A program made the translations under genes and the position numbers. From Candidatus Rokuibacteriota bacterium (lineage in GTDB: Bacteria > Methylomirabilota > Methylomirabilia > Rokubacteriales > CSP1-6): a DNA stretch of 64,000 bases. Numbering within the stretch: the stretch's first letter is position 1; the number at the start of each line of letters is the position of its first letter. Where the stretch lies: the NCBI GenBank assembly GCA_003221695.1, contig QHSX01000050.1, positions 32,539-96,538 on the forward strand. Direction: 5' to 3'. Below, piece after piece: positions 1 to 8,486 of the stretch. Under the pieces are notes generated by a model that saw only the letters and a list, made by a program, of their open reading frames with translations, was not told the DNA's origin and did not search any database.

Positions 1-1322
1 CGATCCCCCCGCACTGCGACCCTCTCGACGAGACCAACACCGATCCCCCGCTCGCATCCGATATGAAGTATCAGCGCTGGTATCCGACCACCGTCACGCT
101 CCCCGACGGCCGAATCCTGATCCTCTCCGGGACGGATCAGGACACGAGCGTCGGGGACGCCTTGGCTTCCCGCACGAAGGTCCGTCAGCCTGTGCCCGAG
201 GTTTACGATCCCAGGACGGATAAGACGGTCGCGCTGGAAAACGCACGAAAGCTCCTCCCGATGTATCCGCGGGCCTTCGTCGTCCAGACGGGCCCGGGAA
301 AGAACGATTGGAAAGTGGCCGTGACGGCCGAGGTCGATCCCGAGCGCCCGCTGCCCGGGCAGCCGGGAGGCCCGAACATCCGCGGCTACGATCCCTTCTT
401 CTATATCGGGAACACCCATCTGCTCGACGTCCAGGCTGCGCTGACCGACCCGAACATCCACGTGCCCGCAAGCAACCACTGGACCCACGTGGCCAAGGCC
501 CTGAATGCTCACGAAGGGGCGGCGAGCGCGTTGAAGGTGAGGATCTTCGCCGACGGCACGTGGTCGCAAGAAGTGTTCTCGTTCGGCGGGGACAACGGCT
601 CGGGCTCTGACGAGGTCGGGATGGTCGAGAAGATCAATTTCTCCGACCCGATTCCCGCGTGGCAGCGGCTCAGCGATCTCGTCCTGCCGGCGACCCAGAA
701 CAACATGGTGATCCTCCCGGATGGCAAGCTGCTCGTGGTGGGTGGCCGCGGGGCGGGTGTGAACACCCTCCACTATCAGATGTTCGACCCGGCTGACGGG
801 AGCAGGACAGACCTCATCGAGTCTTCCGTTCCACGGCACGATCATTCGACGGCGCTTCTTCAACCAAACGGCGGCGTGTGGGTGATGGGGGGGAACCGGG
901 TCCAGTTGATCCCGGGGGGCAACGAAAACCTGGCGATCCCCGTCACCGAGTTCTATCAGCCCCCGTACTTCTTCAAGGGGCCGCGGCCGGTCATCGAGAA
1001 GACGCCGTACAGGCTCCACTACGGAAAGACCTTCAAGCTGCGCGTGTCGCGCGGGGAGATCGGGTCGGTCGCGATCCTCCGGACCGGGCCGGTCACACAC
1101 AACTGGACGTGGGGCAACCGGTACGTCGAGCTGCCGTTCGAAGCGGGCGAACACGGGCGCCTGGACGTCATGGCGCCACCGCTACCGGGCCTGGCGATCG
1201 CCGGCGACTACCTGCTGTTCGTGGTGAACAAGGACGGCGTCCCCAGCGAAGGCAAGCATATCCGACTGAGGCCCTCCGACGAACAGCTGGAGGACGAGGA
1301 CGACCACGACCACGGCGCCTAG
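1..1322 (+). CDS. Galactose-oxidase-like kelch protein, 5' end outside window
   Basis: The frame is open to the left edge, so the start and any signal peptide lie upstream; 439 codons are visible. The RWYPTT-LPDGR block (about 72-105) and later GG-containing kelch blades match bacterial copper-radical-oxidase-like (galactose/glyoxal oxidase) proteins. The C-terminal part from about 985 is the Ig-like domain of that family (YQPPYFFKGPRP, then VTHNW at about 1092). In galactose oxidase two tyrosines, two histidines and a thioether cysteine bind copper. Here the RWYPT tyrosine and both histidines (DHS at 840-848, VTHNW) can be aligned by eye, but the axial Tyr of the usual YHS motif is Asp. The cysteine would lie before the window. 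The tail is acidic and His-rich (EDEDDHDH). A di-haem peroxidase gene follows. The fold is clear; copper oxidase activity is uncertain. Confidence 0.8.
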   Translation, partial: IPPHCDPLDETNTDPPLASDMKYQRWYPTTVTLPDGRILILSGTDQDTSVGDALASRTKVRQPVPEVYDPRTDKTVALENARKLLPMYPRAFVVQTGPGKNDWKVAVTAEVDPERPLPGQPGGPNIRGYDPFFYIGNTHLLDVQAALTDPNIHVPASNHWTHVAKALNAHEGAASALKVRIFADGTWSQEVFSFGGDNGSGSDEVGMVEKINFSDPIPAWQRLSDLVLPATQNNMVILPDGKLLVVGGRGAGVNTLHYQMFDPADGSRTDLIESSVPRHDHSTALLQPNGGVWVMGGNRVQLIPGGNENLAIPVTEFYQPPYFFKGPRPVIEKTPYRLHYGKTFKLRVSRGEIGSVAILRTGPVTHNWTWGNRYVELPFEAGEHGRLDVMAPPLPGLAIAGDYLLFVVNKDGVPSEGKHIRLRPSDEQLEDEDDHDHGA

Positions 1323-1386
1323 GACGCCGATCGTTCTCCTGTCGATCCTGATCTCCGCCACGGTAGGTCAAGGCGCCGAGTACAAG

Positions 1387-2316
1387 GTGACGCTGCAGTT
1401 GGGCCTCCAGGAGCACGCCGCATATATTCCGGACGACAATCCACTGACATCCGAGAAGATTGCGCTCGGCAAGCAGTTCTTCTGGGACAAGCGCTGGTCC
1501 CGAAACGGCACGGTTGCGTGCGTGAGCTGTCACGACCCCAACCATGGTTGGGCTGACCCCCGCCAGTTTTCACTCACCTTCGAAGGAAAGCGGACGGGCC
1601 GCCACGCGTCAACGCTCCTCAATAGGCTGTTCAGCGATCGTCAGCACTGGACGGGGGAGCGTACATCGTTGGAGGACCAAGCGATGAACGCCCGCGACCA
1701 GAGCCCCGAGCTGGTGGTCGAGCACCTCGGGGCAGTCCCCGCCTATCAAAAGCAGTTTCGCAAGGTCTTCGGGACCGACCTGAACGCCGAGGGCGTCGCC
1801 AAGGCGATTGCCGCCTATGTGCGGACGATTCTTTCGGGCAACTCGCCCTACGACCGATTCCAGGCCGGGGACACGGACGCCCTCTCTCCGGCTGCCCGGC
1901 GCGGTCTACGCCACTTCGAGGGCAGGTCCCACGGAAGAGGATGTATAGGCTGCCACGCTGGCTTCAACTTCACCGACGAGGGCTACTACAACATCGGGGT
2001 TGGGATGGACCGAGAGGATCCCGACTTAGGCCGGTACACCTTCACAAGAAGGGAGGCCGACAAGGGAGCGTTCAAGGCGCCCACGCTCCGCGATGTGGCG
2101 AGGCGTCCGCCGTATATGCACGACGGGAGCATGAAGACTCTCGAGGACGTCGTCGCCTTTTACAACAAAGGCGGCCACAGGAACCCCTGGCTCTCGCCAT
2201 TGATTCAGCCCCTCAACCTGTCTGCTTCTGAGCAGGCGGATCTCGTCGCGTTTCTCGAAGCGCTCACCGGTGAGGTCGCGCCGGAGGTTACTAGCCCGCC
2301 CACGTTGCCTCAGTAA
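1387..2316 (+). CDS. Di-haem cytochrome c peroxidase (MauG/CcpA family)
   Basis: 309 aa from a GTG at 1387. Two c-type haem sites are visible, CVSCH at residues 45-49 and CIGCH at 186-190, with the family C-terminal block PPYMHDGS followed by TLEDVVAFYNKGG. Such periplasmic proteins either reduce H2O2 or, like MauG, carry out long-range oxidation of a partner protein. The 19 codons before the GTG are open in frame and encode a signal-peptide-like stretch (IVLLSILISATVGQGA), but contain no ATG, GTG or TTG. The real start is therefore unresolved: a rare initiator (CTG at 1339 or 1348, ATC at 1330), a sequence error, or a lost start. It lies 64 nt after the galactose-oxidase-like gene on the same strand, which suggests a pair. 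Specific substrate unknown. Confidence 0.88.
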   Translation: MTLQLGLQEHAAYIPDDNPLTSEKIALGKQFFWDKRWSRNGTVACVSCHDPNHGWADPRQFSLTFEGKRTGRHASTLLNRLFSDRQHWTGERTSLEDQAMNARDQSPELVVEHLGAVPAYQKQFRKVFGTDLNAEGVAKAIAAYVRTILSGNSPYDRFQAGDTDALSPAARRGLRHFEGRSHGRGCIGCHAGFNFTDEGYYNIGVGMDREDPDLGRYTFTRREADKGAFKAPTLRDVARRPPYMHDGSMKTLEDVVAFYNKGGHRNPWLSPLIQPLNLSASEQADLVAFLEALTGEVAPEVTSPPTLPQ

Positions 2317-2326
2317 GCGCCTTCGT

Positions 2327-3469
2327 TCAGCGGATGAAGCCGTAGAACCTGCCCGCGTTCTCGCAGACGACCTTCTGTCGGACGTCGGCCGGCAGGTGCC
2401 CGAGCTCACGCTGGATGACCTCACGGGAGTCGGGCCAGACGCCGTCGGGGTGCGGGAAGTCCGAGCCCCACATGACGTTGTCGACCCCGATCTCGTCGAG
2501 CAGCTTGATGCCGACGCGATCCGTCTGGTAGGTCGCCCGGCACTGACGGCGCCAATAATCGCTCGGCCGCGTGCGGAGGCCGAGGTCCTTGAACTGGTCC
2601 TCCCATTCCGCGTCCATGCGCTCGAGGATGTAGGGGATCCAGCCGATGCCGCTCTCGCCGATGACAATCCGCAGTGTCGGGTACCGCTCGAGCACGCCAC
2701 CAAAGATCAACGACATGAGGATCGTCGCCATGTGGATCTGGAAGCCGCTGATGTGGACGGCGTGCGCGACCCGCCCGAGGGGCGGTGGGAGCTTCGTGAA
2801 ATCGGGCCGCTGGCCGCCGATCGTGTGGAAGTGAAGGGGCAGGCGCGCCTCGTTGACGACGTCCCAGAACGGAGTCCACTGCGGGTCCCAGAGCGGCGGC
2901 ATGTCGGGCGAGTTGGCGACGTCGAGGCCGCGGACGCCGCCGCGCTTGAGGACCCGCGTCACTTCGTCCACCGCTGCCTCCACCGGCTGGTTGGGGATGG
3001 ACGCGAGCCCCGCGTAGCGGTCGGGATGGGTGTGACAGAAGTCGGCGAGCCACTCGTTGTAGATGCGCATGACCTCGACGGCGGCCTCGGAGTCCTCCAG
3101 GCGCCGCGTCGTGCCGAGGATCCCGTAGAGCACCTCGGCCTGGACGCCGTCGCGGTCCTGGTCCCGGAGGCGCAGCTCGGGGTCGGTGAGGCGGCGGATG
3201 CCGCGCTTGCCGTCGTCGTAGAGCCCGGTCGCGGCCATGCGATCGGAACGGTGGATCTGGCCGGGGATGTACTCGCGCCCGGCCGACCCCATGCCGTTCA
3301 CGAGCCCGAGCGTCGCCCCTCTCGTTGTCACCCACAGGGGCCCCTTCGGCCCGTCGGTGACGTAGGGCATGCGCTCGCGCAGGGCTTCCGTGGCGTTCGC
3401 CGTGAAGAGATCAGGCGGCAGCCAGCAGAGATCGATGTGGCAGTCGGCCGAGATCCTCTCGTATCGCAT
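2327..3469 (-). CDS. Amidohydrolase family 2 (ACMSD-like) protein
   Basis: 380 aa, ATG start. A TIM-barrel metal-dependent hydrolase or decarboxylase of the Amidohydro_2 type. The N-terminal metal motif is reduced to DCHID, where relatives often have D-x-H-x-H. A barrel histidine lies in LPLHFHT, and the C-terminal WGSDFPHPDG block carries the conserved Asp. Relatives act on ring-cleavage products such as 2-amino-3-carboxymuconate semialdehyde, or on other carboxylated aromatics, so decarboxylation or hydrolysis of an aromatic intermediate is plausible but unproven. Its start lies 15 nt downstream of the LLM monooxygenase stop on the same strand, suggesting co-transcription. It ends only 10 nt from the end of the convergent peroxidase gene. 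Confidence 0.85.
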   Translation of the reverse strand: MRYERISADCHIDLCWLPPDLFTANATEALRERMPYVTDGPKGPLWVTTRGATLGLVNGMGSAGREYIPGQIHRSDRMAATGLYDDGKRGIRRLTDPELRLRDQDRDGVQAEVLYGILGTTRRLEDSEAAVEVMRIYNEWLADFCHTHPDRYAGLASIPNQPVEAAVDEVTRVLKRGGVRGLDVANSPDMPPLWDPQWTPFWDVVNEARLPLHFHTIGGQRPDFTKLPPPLGRVAHAVHISGFQIHMATILMSLIFGGVLERYPTLRIVIGESGIGWIPYILERMDAEWEDQFKDLGLRTRPSDYWRRQCRATYQTDRVGIKLLDEIGVDNVMWGSDFPHPDGVWPDSREVIQRELGHLPADVRQKVVCENAGRFYGFIR

Positions 3470-3484
3470 CGTGCGCCTCCTCCG

Positions 3485-4549
3485 TCAGGAGCGAAACCGG
3501 GGGATGACCTCGCGGGCGAACAGCTCCATCGAGCGCCGCACACGCTCCTGGGGGAGGCCGCCGAAGTTCATCCAGCAGAGCGTCTCGCCGACGCCGAGAC
3601 GGCGCAGCTCGTCGATCTTCTCGGCGACCGTGTCGGGGGCGCCGAAGGCCAGGGTTTCGGCGACGAGCTGGTCCCAGGTGATCTTCCCCAGGCGCTCCGC
3701 CATGGCGCGGAACCCCGGCTGGAGCAGCGGGTGCACGCGCTCGATCCGCTCGGGGATCAGGAAGCGCCGCAGAGCCTCCTGATACCAGAGCTCGGCGTCC
3801 TTCGCCTCGGCCAGCGCTTCGGCGTCGGTCGGCGCGACGTAGATGTGGCGCGAGACTCCCCAGCGGCTCAACAGGCCCGCGATCTCGGCGTCGTTCCGGC
3901 CCGCCTTTCGGCACGCCCTCACGTAGGTGTCGCGTTGCTGGACAAGCTGGTCGATCGGTCCCCGCAAGAGCGAGTTGAGCATCGGCAGCCCACGGAGCGC
4001 GGTGGCCTCGATCGTGTCGGGACTCACGCACACCACGTAGAGCGGGGGATGGGGCCGCTGCAGGGGCTTGGGGATCACCCGGACCTCGGGGATCGTGTAG
4101 TGGCGGCCCTCGTAGGCGAAGCGCTCCAGGGTCCACGCGCGGATCAGGATCCCGAGGGCCTCCTCGAAGCGCTCACGGCTCTCGATCTGGGGGACGCGAT
4201 AGCCCTCGAACTCGACCGGGCGGTTGCCGCGTCCCACCCCGACGTCCAGACGTCCGCCGCTCAGGATATCGACCATCGCGAGCTCTTCGGCGAGCCGGAC
4301 CGGATCGTGGAAGGGGAGGATCGCGGCGGCCAGGCCGATCCGCACGCGCCGGGTCCGCATGGCGGCGGCGGCCGCCAGGACCGCCGGCGAGACCGAGAGA
4401 CCGTACTCGATGAAGTGGTGCTCGGTGAGCCAGAGGCTGTCGAAGCCGAGCTCTTCCGTCCACGCCATCTGCTCGATCTCGCGCCGGAAGACGTCGGCAT
4501 GGCTGAGGGCCGGGGGCGCCTGGAGGAAGTAGTAGGTTCCGAAGCGCAT
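3485..4549 (-). CDS. LLM-class flavin-dependent monooxygenase
   Basis: 354 aa, ATG start preceded by GGAGAGAG. A luciferase-like TIM barrel: N-terminal FGTYYF strand, WLTEHHF motif, RIGLAAAILPFHDPVRLAEE, and LSGGRLDVGVGRG for the flavin phosphate region. The family uses reduced FMN or F420; the sequence does not settle which. It is the first gene of a two-gene minus-strand unit with the amidohydrolase, and is divergent from a second LLM protein across 49 nt. The shared context with an amidohydrolase suggests stepwise oxidation of a small organic compound. Substrate unknown. Confidence 0.88.
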   Translation of the reverse strand: MRFGTYYFLQAPPALSHADVFRREIEQMAWTEELGFDSLWLTEHHFIEYGLSVSPAVLAAAAAMRTRRVRIGLAAAILPFHDPVRLAEELAMVDILSGGRLDVGVGRGNRPVEFEGYRVPQIESRERFEEALGILIRAWTLERFAYEGRHYTIPEVRVIPKPLQRPHPPLYVVCVSPDTIEATALRGLPMLNSLLRGPIDQLVQQRDTYVRACRKAGRNDAEIAGLLSRWGVSRHIYVAPTDAEALAEAKDAELWYQEALRRFLIPERIERVHPLLQPGFRAMAERLGKITWDQLVAETLAFGAPDTVAEKIDELRRLGVGETLCWMNFGGLPQERVRRSMELFAREVIPRFRS

Positions 4550-4564
4550 CTCTCTCCGGCGCAG

Positions 4565-4594
4565 ACTCTACCTCAGGAGTAGAATCCGTGCCAA
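4565..4594 (-). promoter_or_regulatory. Putative sigma-70 promoter for the minus-strand LLM gene
   Basis: On the minus strand TTGGCA (4589-4594), an 18-nt spacer and TAGAGT (4565-4570) resemble -35/-10 elements. The predicted start is about 9 nt before the ATG. The same AT-rich patch holds a plus-strand -10-like TAGAAT (4580-4585) about 14 nt before the GTG of the divergent gene. The two -10 boxes form an inverted repeat, TCTAC-N7-GTAGA (4567-4583), which could also be an operator. Confidence 0.4.
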
Positions 4595-4598
4595 CGCC

Positions 4599-5684
4599 GT
4601 GAAGAGCCTCGGATATTTCGCGATGCCGCTGCACCCGCCCGGCGCCGACCCGGCGCAAACGATGGAGGAAGATCTCGAGCAGCTCGTCACGCTCGAGCGC
4701 GTGGGGTTCGAGGAGGCGTGGATCGGTGAGCACATCACGGCCGTGTGGGAGAACATCCCGTGTCCCGACCTGTTCATCGCCAAGGCGCTCGGCCTGACGC
4801 ACCGGATGAAGCTCGGCACGGGGGTGTCCTGTCTCCCGAATCACAATCCGCTCATGCTCGCGCAGCGCATCGCCCAGCTCGACCAGATGGCGCGGGGCCG
4901 CTTCTACTGGGGCGTCGGCTCCGGCGGGTTCCCGGGCGACTTCGAGCTGTTCGGCGTCGATCCGAAGAGCGGTGAGCAGCGCGGGATCACCCGGGCGATC
5001 CTCGATCTCATCCTCGAGCTCTGGAACGACCCGAAGCCCGGCCTCTACGAGTCCAAGTACTGGCGCTTCCGCATCCCCGAGCCCCAGGCGGACATCGGGC
5101 TCCACCTCCACCTGCGACCGTACCAGCGCCCCCATCCGCCCATCGGTGTGGCCGGCGTGTCGGCGAAGTCGGAGACGCTGATCCTGGCGGGCGAGCGCGG
5201 CTACATCCCGATGAGCATCAACTTCGTCCCGCCCCGGATCCTCCGCTCCCACTGGGCGAGCGTCGAGGAAGGGGCCGCGCGCGTCGGGCGTGTCGCCGAC
5301 CGAACCAGCTGGCGGATCGCCCGCGACGTCTACGTCGCCGACACGAACGCGCGCGCGCGGCGCGAGGCGCTCGAGGGACCGCTCGCGCGCGATTACCGCG
5401 ACTACTTCCTGCGGCTGCTCGGCAAGATGCGGGGGCTCGAGATCCTCAAGGTGGACCCCGCGATGCCCGACGCCGACGTGACGCTCTCGTACCTCCTCGA
5501 CAACATCTGGATCGTCGGCGATCCCGACACGGTCGCCGCCAGGCTGACGGCGCTGGGCGAGGAGGTGGGAGGGTTCGGCACGCTCCTCGTGATCGCCCAC
5601 GAGTGGCGCCCGCGGGCGGCGTGGGAGCGGTCGATGGTGCTGCTCCAGGAGCAGGTGCTGCCGCGGGTGACCACGGGCGCGTGA
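4599..5684 (+). CDS. LLM-class flavin-dependent oxidoreductase (limonene monooxygenase-like)
   Basis: 361 aa, GTG start. Family marks: AWIGEHI near residue 45, LGTGVSCLPNHNPLMLAQR, and RFYWGVGSGGFPGDFELFGVD. This subgroup is usually annotated as limonene 1,2-monooxygenase or coenzyme F420-dependent oxidoreductase; the substrate here cannot be read from sequence. It differs clearly from the divergent LLM gene, so the two are not a recent duplication. The TGA overlaps the GTG of chrA (GTGA), which means the oxidoreductase and a chromate-type transporter are translationally coupled. Confidence 0.86.
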   Translation: MKSLGYFAMPLHPPGADPAQTMEEDLEQLVTLERVGFEEAWIGEHITAVWENIPCPDLFIAKALGLTHRMKLGTGVSCLPNHNPLMLAQRIAQLDQMARGRFYWGVGSGGFPGDFELFGVDPKSGEQRGITRAILDLILELWNDPKPGLYESKYWRFRIPEPQADIGLHLHLRPYQRPHPPIGVAGVSAKSETLILAGERGYIPMSINFVPPRILRSHWASVEEGAARVGRVADRTSWRIARDVYVADTNARARREALEGPLARDYRDYFLRLLGKMRGLEILKVDPAMPDADVTLSYLLDNIWIVGDPDTVAARLTALGEEVGGFGTLLVIAHEWRPRAAWERSMVLLQEQVLPRVTTGA

Positions 5685-6835
5685 GGCCCGCCACACCCCT
5701 CGGTGAGGTCGCTCTCCTCTTCGTGAAGCTCGGCGTCATCGGCTTCGGCGGGCCGGCCGCCCACATCGCGCTCATGCGCGAGGAGGTCGTCACACGGCGG
5801 AAGTGGGTGAGCGACGAGCGTTTCCTCGACCTCTTGGGCATGACCAACCTGATCCCCGGCCCGAACTCCACCGAGATGGCGATTCACCTCGGCTACGTCC
5901 GCGCCGGCTGGCCCGGCCTCCTCGCCGGCGGCGCCTGCTTCATCCTCCCCGCGATGGCGATCGTCTGGGCGCTTGCCTGGGCGTATGTGCGCTACGGCGG
6001 GGAGCCGCAGGTCGGCTGGCTCCTTTACGGCGTCAAGCCGGTGATCATCGCGGTCGTCGTCCAGGCGATCTGGGGGCTCGGGAGGACCGCGGTGAAGGGG
6101 ACGCTGCTCGCCGCGGTCGCTCTCGCCGCGCTCGTGCTCTCGCTGGCGGGCGTGAACGAGATCCTCTTGCTGCTCGCGGGGGGCCTCGTGGTCCCCCTCG
6201 CGCGGTCGGTCCGAGGGGCGTGGGTCGCCGTCGCCGCCGCGCCGGTGGCGACCGTGCTGGGCGGCGCGGTGCCCGTGGTCGCGCAGGGCATGGCGACGGG
6301 GGCGCCCCTCGGCCTCACCACGCTGTTCGTCACGTTCCTCAAGATCGGCTCCGTCCTCTACGGCAGCGGCTACGTGCTGCTCGCGTTCCTCCGCAACGAC
6401 TTCGTCGATCGGCTCCACTGGCTCACCGACCGGCAGCTCCTCGACGCCGTGGCGATCGGCCAGTTCACGCCTGGCCCCGTGCTCACGACCGCCACGTTCG
6501 TCGGCTACCTCGTCGGGGGCGGGGCCGGGGCGGTCCTCGCGACGGTCGGCATCTTCCTGCCGTCGTTCGTGTTCGTGGCGGCGAGCCGCCCGCTCCTGCT
6601 GAAGATCCGAGGGTCGCGCTGGACGGCGGCGTTCCTCGACGGCGTGAACGTCGCCGCGCTCGGCTTGATGGCGGCGGTGGTGTGGGAGCTCGCGCAGGCG
6701 GCCGTGACCGACGGGCTGACGGCGCTCCTGGCGCTCGTCGCCGCGGTCCTGTTCATCGGATCCAAGGTCAACTCGGTCTGGCTGATCCTGGGCGGCGGCG
6801 GCATCGGCCTCGCCGCCAGGTACCTCGTCGGCTGA
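5681..6835 (+). CDS. chrA: Chromate transporter family protein (two CHR domains)
   Basis: 384 aa from the GTG at 5681, chosen because it gives a 4-nt GTGA overlap with the upstream gene; the conserved N-terminus (LGEVALLFVKLGVIGFGGPAAHIALM) begins 6 residues later. An integral membrane protein with about ten hydrophobic segments in two homologous halves. The first CHR signature is GFGGPAAH...NLIPGPNSTEMAIHLGY, the second FLKIGSVLYGSGYVLLAFL...IGQFTPGPVLTTATFVGYL. ChrA proteins export chromate in resistant bacteria, but many homologues have unknown anion substrates. No chrB or chrR neighbour is present. Confidence 0.9.
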   Translation: MRPATPLGEVALLFVKLGVIGFGGPAAHIALMREEVVTRRKWVSDERFLDLLGMTNLIPGPNSTEMAIHLGYVRAGWPGLLAGGACFILPAMAIVWALAWAYVRYGGEPQVGWLLYGVKPVIIAVVVQAIWGLGRTAVKGTLLAAVALAALVLSLAGVNEILLLLAGGLVVPLARSVRGAWVAVAAAPVATVLGGAVPVVAQGMATGAPLGLTTLFVTFLKIGSVLYGSGYVLLAFLRNDFVDRLHWLTDRQLLDAVAIGQFTPGPVLTTATFVGYLVGGGAGAVLATVGIFLPSFVFVAASRPLLLKIRGSRWTAAFLDGVNVAALGLMAAVVWELAQAAVTDGLTALLALVAAVLFIGSKVNSVWLILGGGGIGLAARYLVG

Positions 6836-6890
6836 GCGTGGCCCGGATTTGCGGGGCGCGCACGGTCACGTTACGATCAACCAAGCCCGC

Positions 6891-7475
6891 ATGAAGCGAC
6901 GGTGCGCGTGGGCGAACGGCGATCGGGCGATGCTCCGCTACCACGACGAGGAGTGGGGGGTGCCGGTCCACGGCGACCGGCGGCTCTTCGAGCTCCTCAT
7001 CCTCGAGGCTGCCCAGGCGGGGCTCAGCTGGGCGACGATCCTCAGGAAACGTGCGGCGTACCGCCGGGCCTTCGACGGCTTCGAGCCCGCCCGAGTCGCC
7101 CGCTTCGGGGCGCCTCGGATCCGGCGACTCCTCGGGGATGCGGGCATCGTGAGGAACCGCGCGAAGATCGAGGCGGCGGTGGGCAATGCCCGCGCGGTGC
7201 TCGCCGTGCGACGAGAGCACGGGACCTTCGACGCCTGGCTCTGGCGATCCGTCGCCGGCGCGCCGCGCCAGAGCACGTGGACATCGTGGCGCGAGGTGCC
7301 GGCCGAGACGGACCTGTCGCGCGCGCTCAGCCGGGACTTGAAGGCGCACGGGTTCACGTTCGTGGGGCCGACGATCTGCTACGCGTTCATGCAGGCGACG
7401 GGGATGGTGAACGATCACACGACGGACTGCTTTCGATGGCGGGAGGTCCGGCGGCTCGCGAGGAGCGACCGCTGA
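6891..7475 (+). CDS. tag: DNA-3-methyladenine glycosylase I
   Basis: 194 aa from the ATG at 6891. This start places the conserved zinc cysteine at residue 5 (RRCAW), as in the E. coli enzyme; an upstream in-frame start would add a non-conserved extension. The other zinc ligands, H18 (YHDEEWG), H176 and C180 (NDHTTDC), are present. It removes 3-methyladenine from alkylated DNA in the cytoplasm, the first step of base-excision repair. The 3' end overlaps the next gene by 40 nt in another frame, so they are probably co-transcribed although functionally unrelated. Confidence 0.95.
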   Translation: MKRRCAWANGDRAMLRYHDEEWGVPVHGDRRLFELLILEAAQAGLSWATILRKRAAYRRAFDGFEPARVARFGAPRIRRLLGDAGIVRNRAKIEAAVGNARAVLAVRREHGTFDAWLWRSVAGAPRQSTWTSWREVPAETDLSRALSRDLKAHGFTFVGPTICYAFMQATGMVNDHTTDCFRWREVRRLARSDR

Positions 7476-8458
7476 GCCGCGCGCTCGCCCTGCTCAGCGT
7501 TCTGCTCACCGCCGGAGTCGCGGAGGCCGGCGGCTCGAACTACGGGATCGCGCCGGGCGCGCGGCCGAAGGTCGAGGGGCGGATCTCGGAGTGGAAGGTC
7601 CCGACGCCCCAGTTCGCGCGCGATCCGGCGCCCGGACCCGACGGCAACATCTACATCGCGGTGATGGCCGGTAATAAGATCGCCCGGTTCGACACCCGGG
7701 CGAAGACTTTCACCGAGTGGGACCTGCCGCCCGGCACCCGGCCGCACGGCCTGCTCGTCGATCGCACGGGCCGCGTCTGGTATACCGGCAACGGGAACGG
7801 CACGATCGGTGAGCTCGATCCGAAGACGGGCACGGTGGTGCCGCACAGGGCGCCCTCGGGCGGCGACCCGCACACGCTCGTCCTCGACGCGCAGGGCGTC
7901 ATCTGGTTCACCGTGCAGTCCGGCGACCGGATCGGTCGGTTCGACACGCGCACGGGCGCCTTCACCGAGTACACGACCCGCGGCCGCCCGTACGGGATCG
8001 CGCTCGACCGTGCAGGCAACGTGTGGTTCTGCGAGATCGCCGGCGATCGCCTCGGCCGGCTCGACCCCAAGACGGGCACGATCACGGAGGTGGCGCTCGA
8101 GCGCGGCGCGCAGCCCCGCCGCATGGCGCTGGCGCCCGACGGCTCGCTCTGGGTGACGCTCTATGGACGCGGCAAGCTCGTGCGCGTAGACCCGGCGGCG
8201 CAGAAAATCGTGAAGGAGTACACGCTGCCGGCCGGCGAGCGGGGCGGACCGTACGCCGTCACGGTCGACGGGGCGGGGGCGGTGTGGGTCAACGAGATCC
8301 AGACGGACACCGTCGTGCGCCTCGACCCGAAGACGGACGCGCTCCGCGTCTTCACGCTCCCGTCGCGGGACGTCGGGATCCGGAAGATGATCGTGGATGC
8401 TGACGGACGCCTGTGGTACATGGGCAGCCACAACGGCCGCCTCGGGGTGATCGAGTAA
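7436..8458 (+). CDS. Vgb-like exported beta-propeller (virginiamycin B lyase family)
   Basis: 340 aa from the ATG at 7436. This start gives an N-region followed by a hydrophobic signal peptide (ALALLSVLLTAGVAEA), so secretion is likely. The rest is a chain of propeller repeats of about 42 residues, each with a G-W-x-x-x...IGRLDPKTG...T-E pattern (GRVWYTGNGNGTIGELDPKTG and so on), typical of Vgb and SMP-30/NHL propellers. Vgb opens streptogramin B antibiotics by elimination. Most environmental homologues are untested, and I could not align the catalytic His/Glu pair with confidence, so drug resistance should not be assumed. The start lies inside tag; a Rieske gene follows after 28 nt. Confidence 0.8.
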   Translation: MAGGPAAREERPLSRALALLSVLLTAGVAEAGGSNYGIAPGARPKVEGRISEWKVPTPQFARDPAPGPDGNIYIAVMAGNKIARFDTRAKTFTEWDLPPGTRPHGLLVDRTGRVWYTGNGNGTIGELDPKTGTVVPHRAPSGGDPHTLVLDAQGVIWFTVQSGDRIGRFDTRTGAFTEYTTRGRPYGIALDRAGNVWFCEIAGDRLGRLDPKTGTITEVALERGAQPRRMALAPDGSLWVTLYGRGKLVRVDPAAQKIVKEYTLPAGERGGPYAVTVDGAGAVWVNEIQTDTVVRLDPKTDALRVFTLPSRDVGIRKMIVDADGRLWYMGSHNGRLGVIE

Positions 8459-8486
8459 AGGCGACAGCCTGGAGGGAGCGGGAGTG

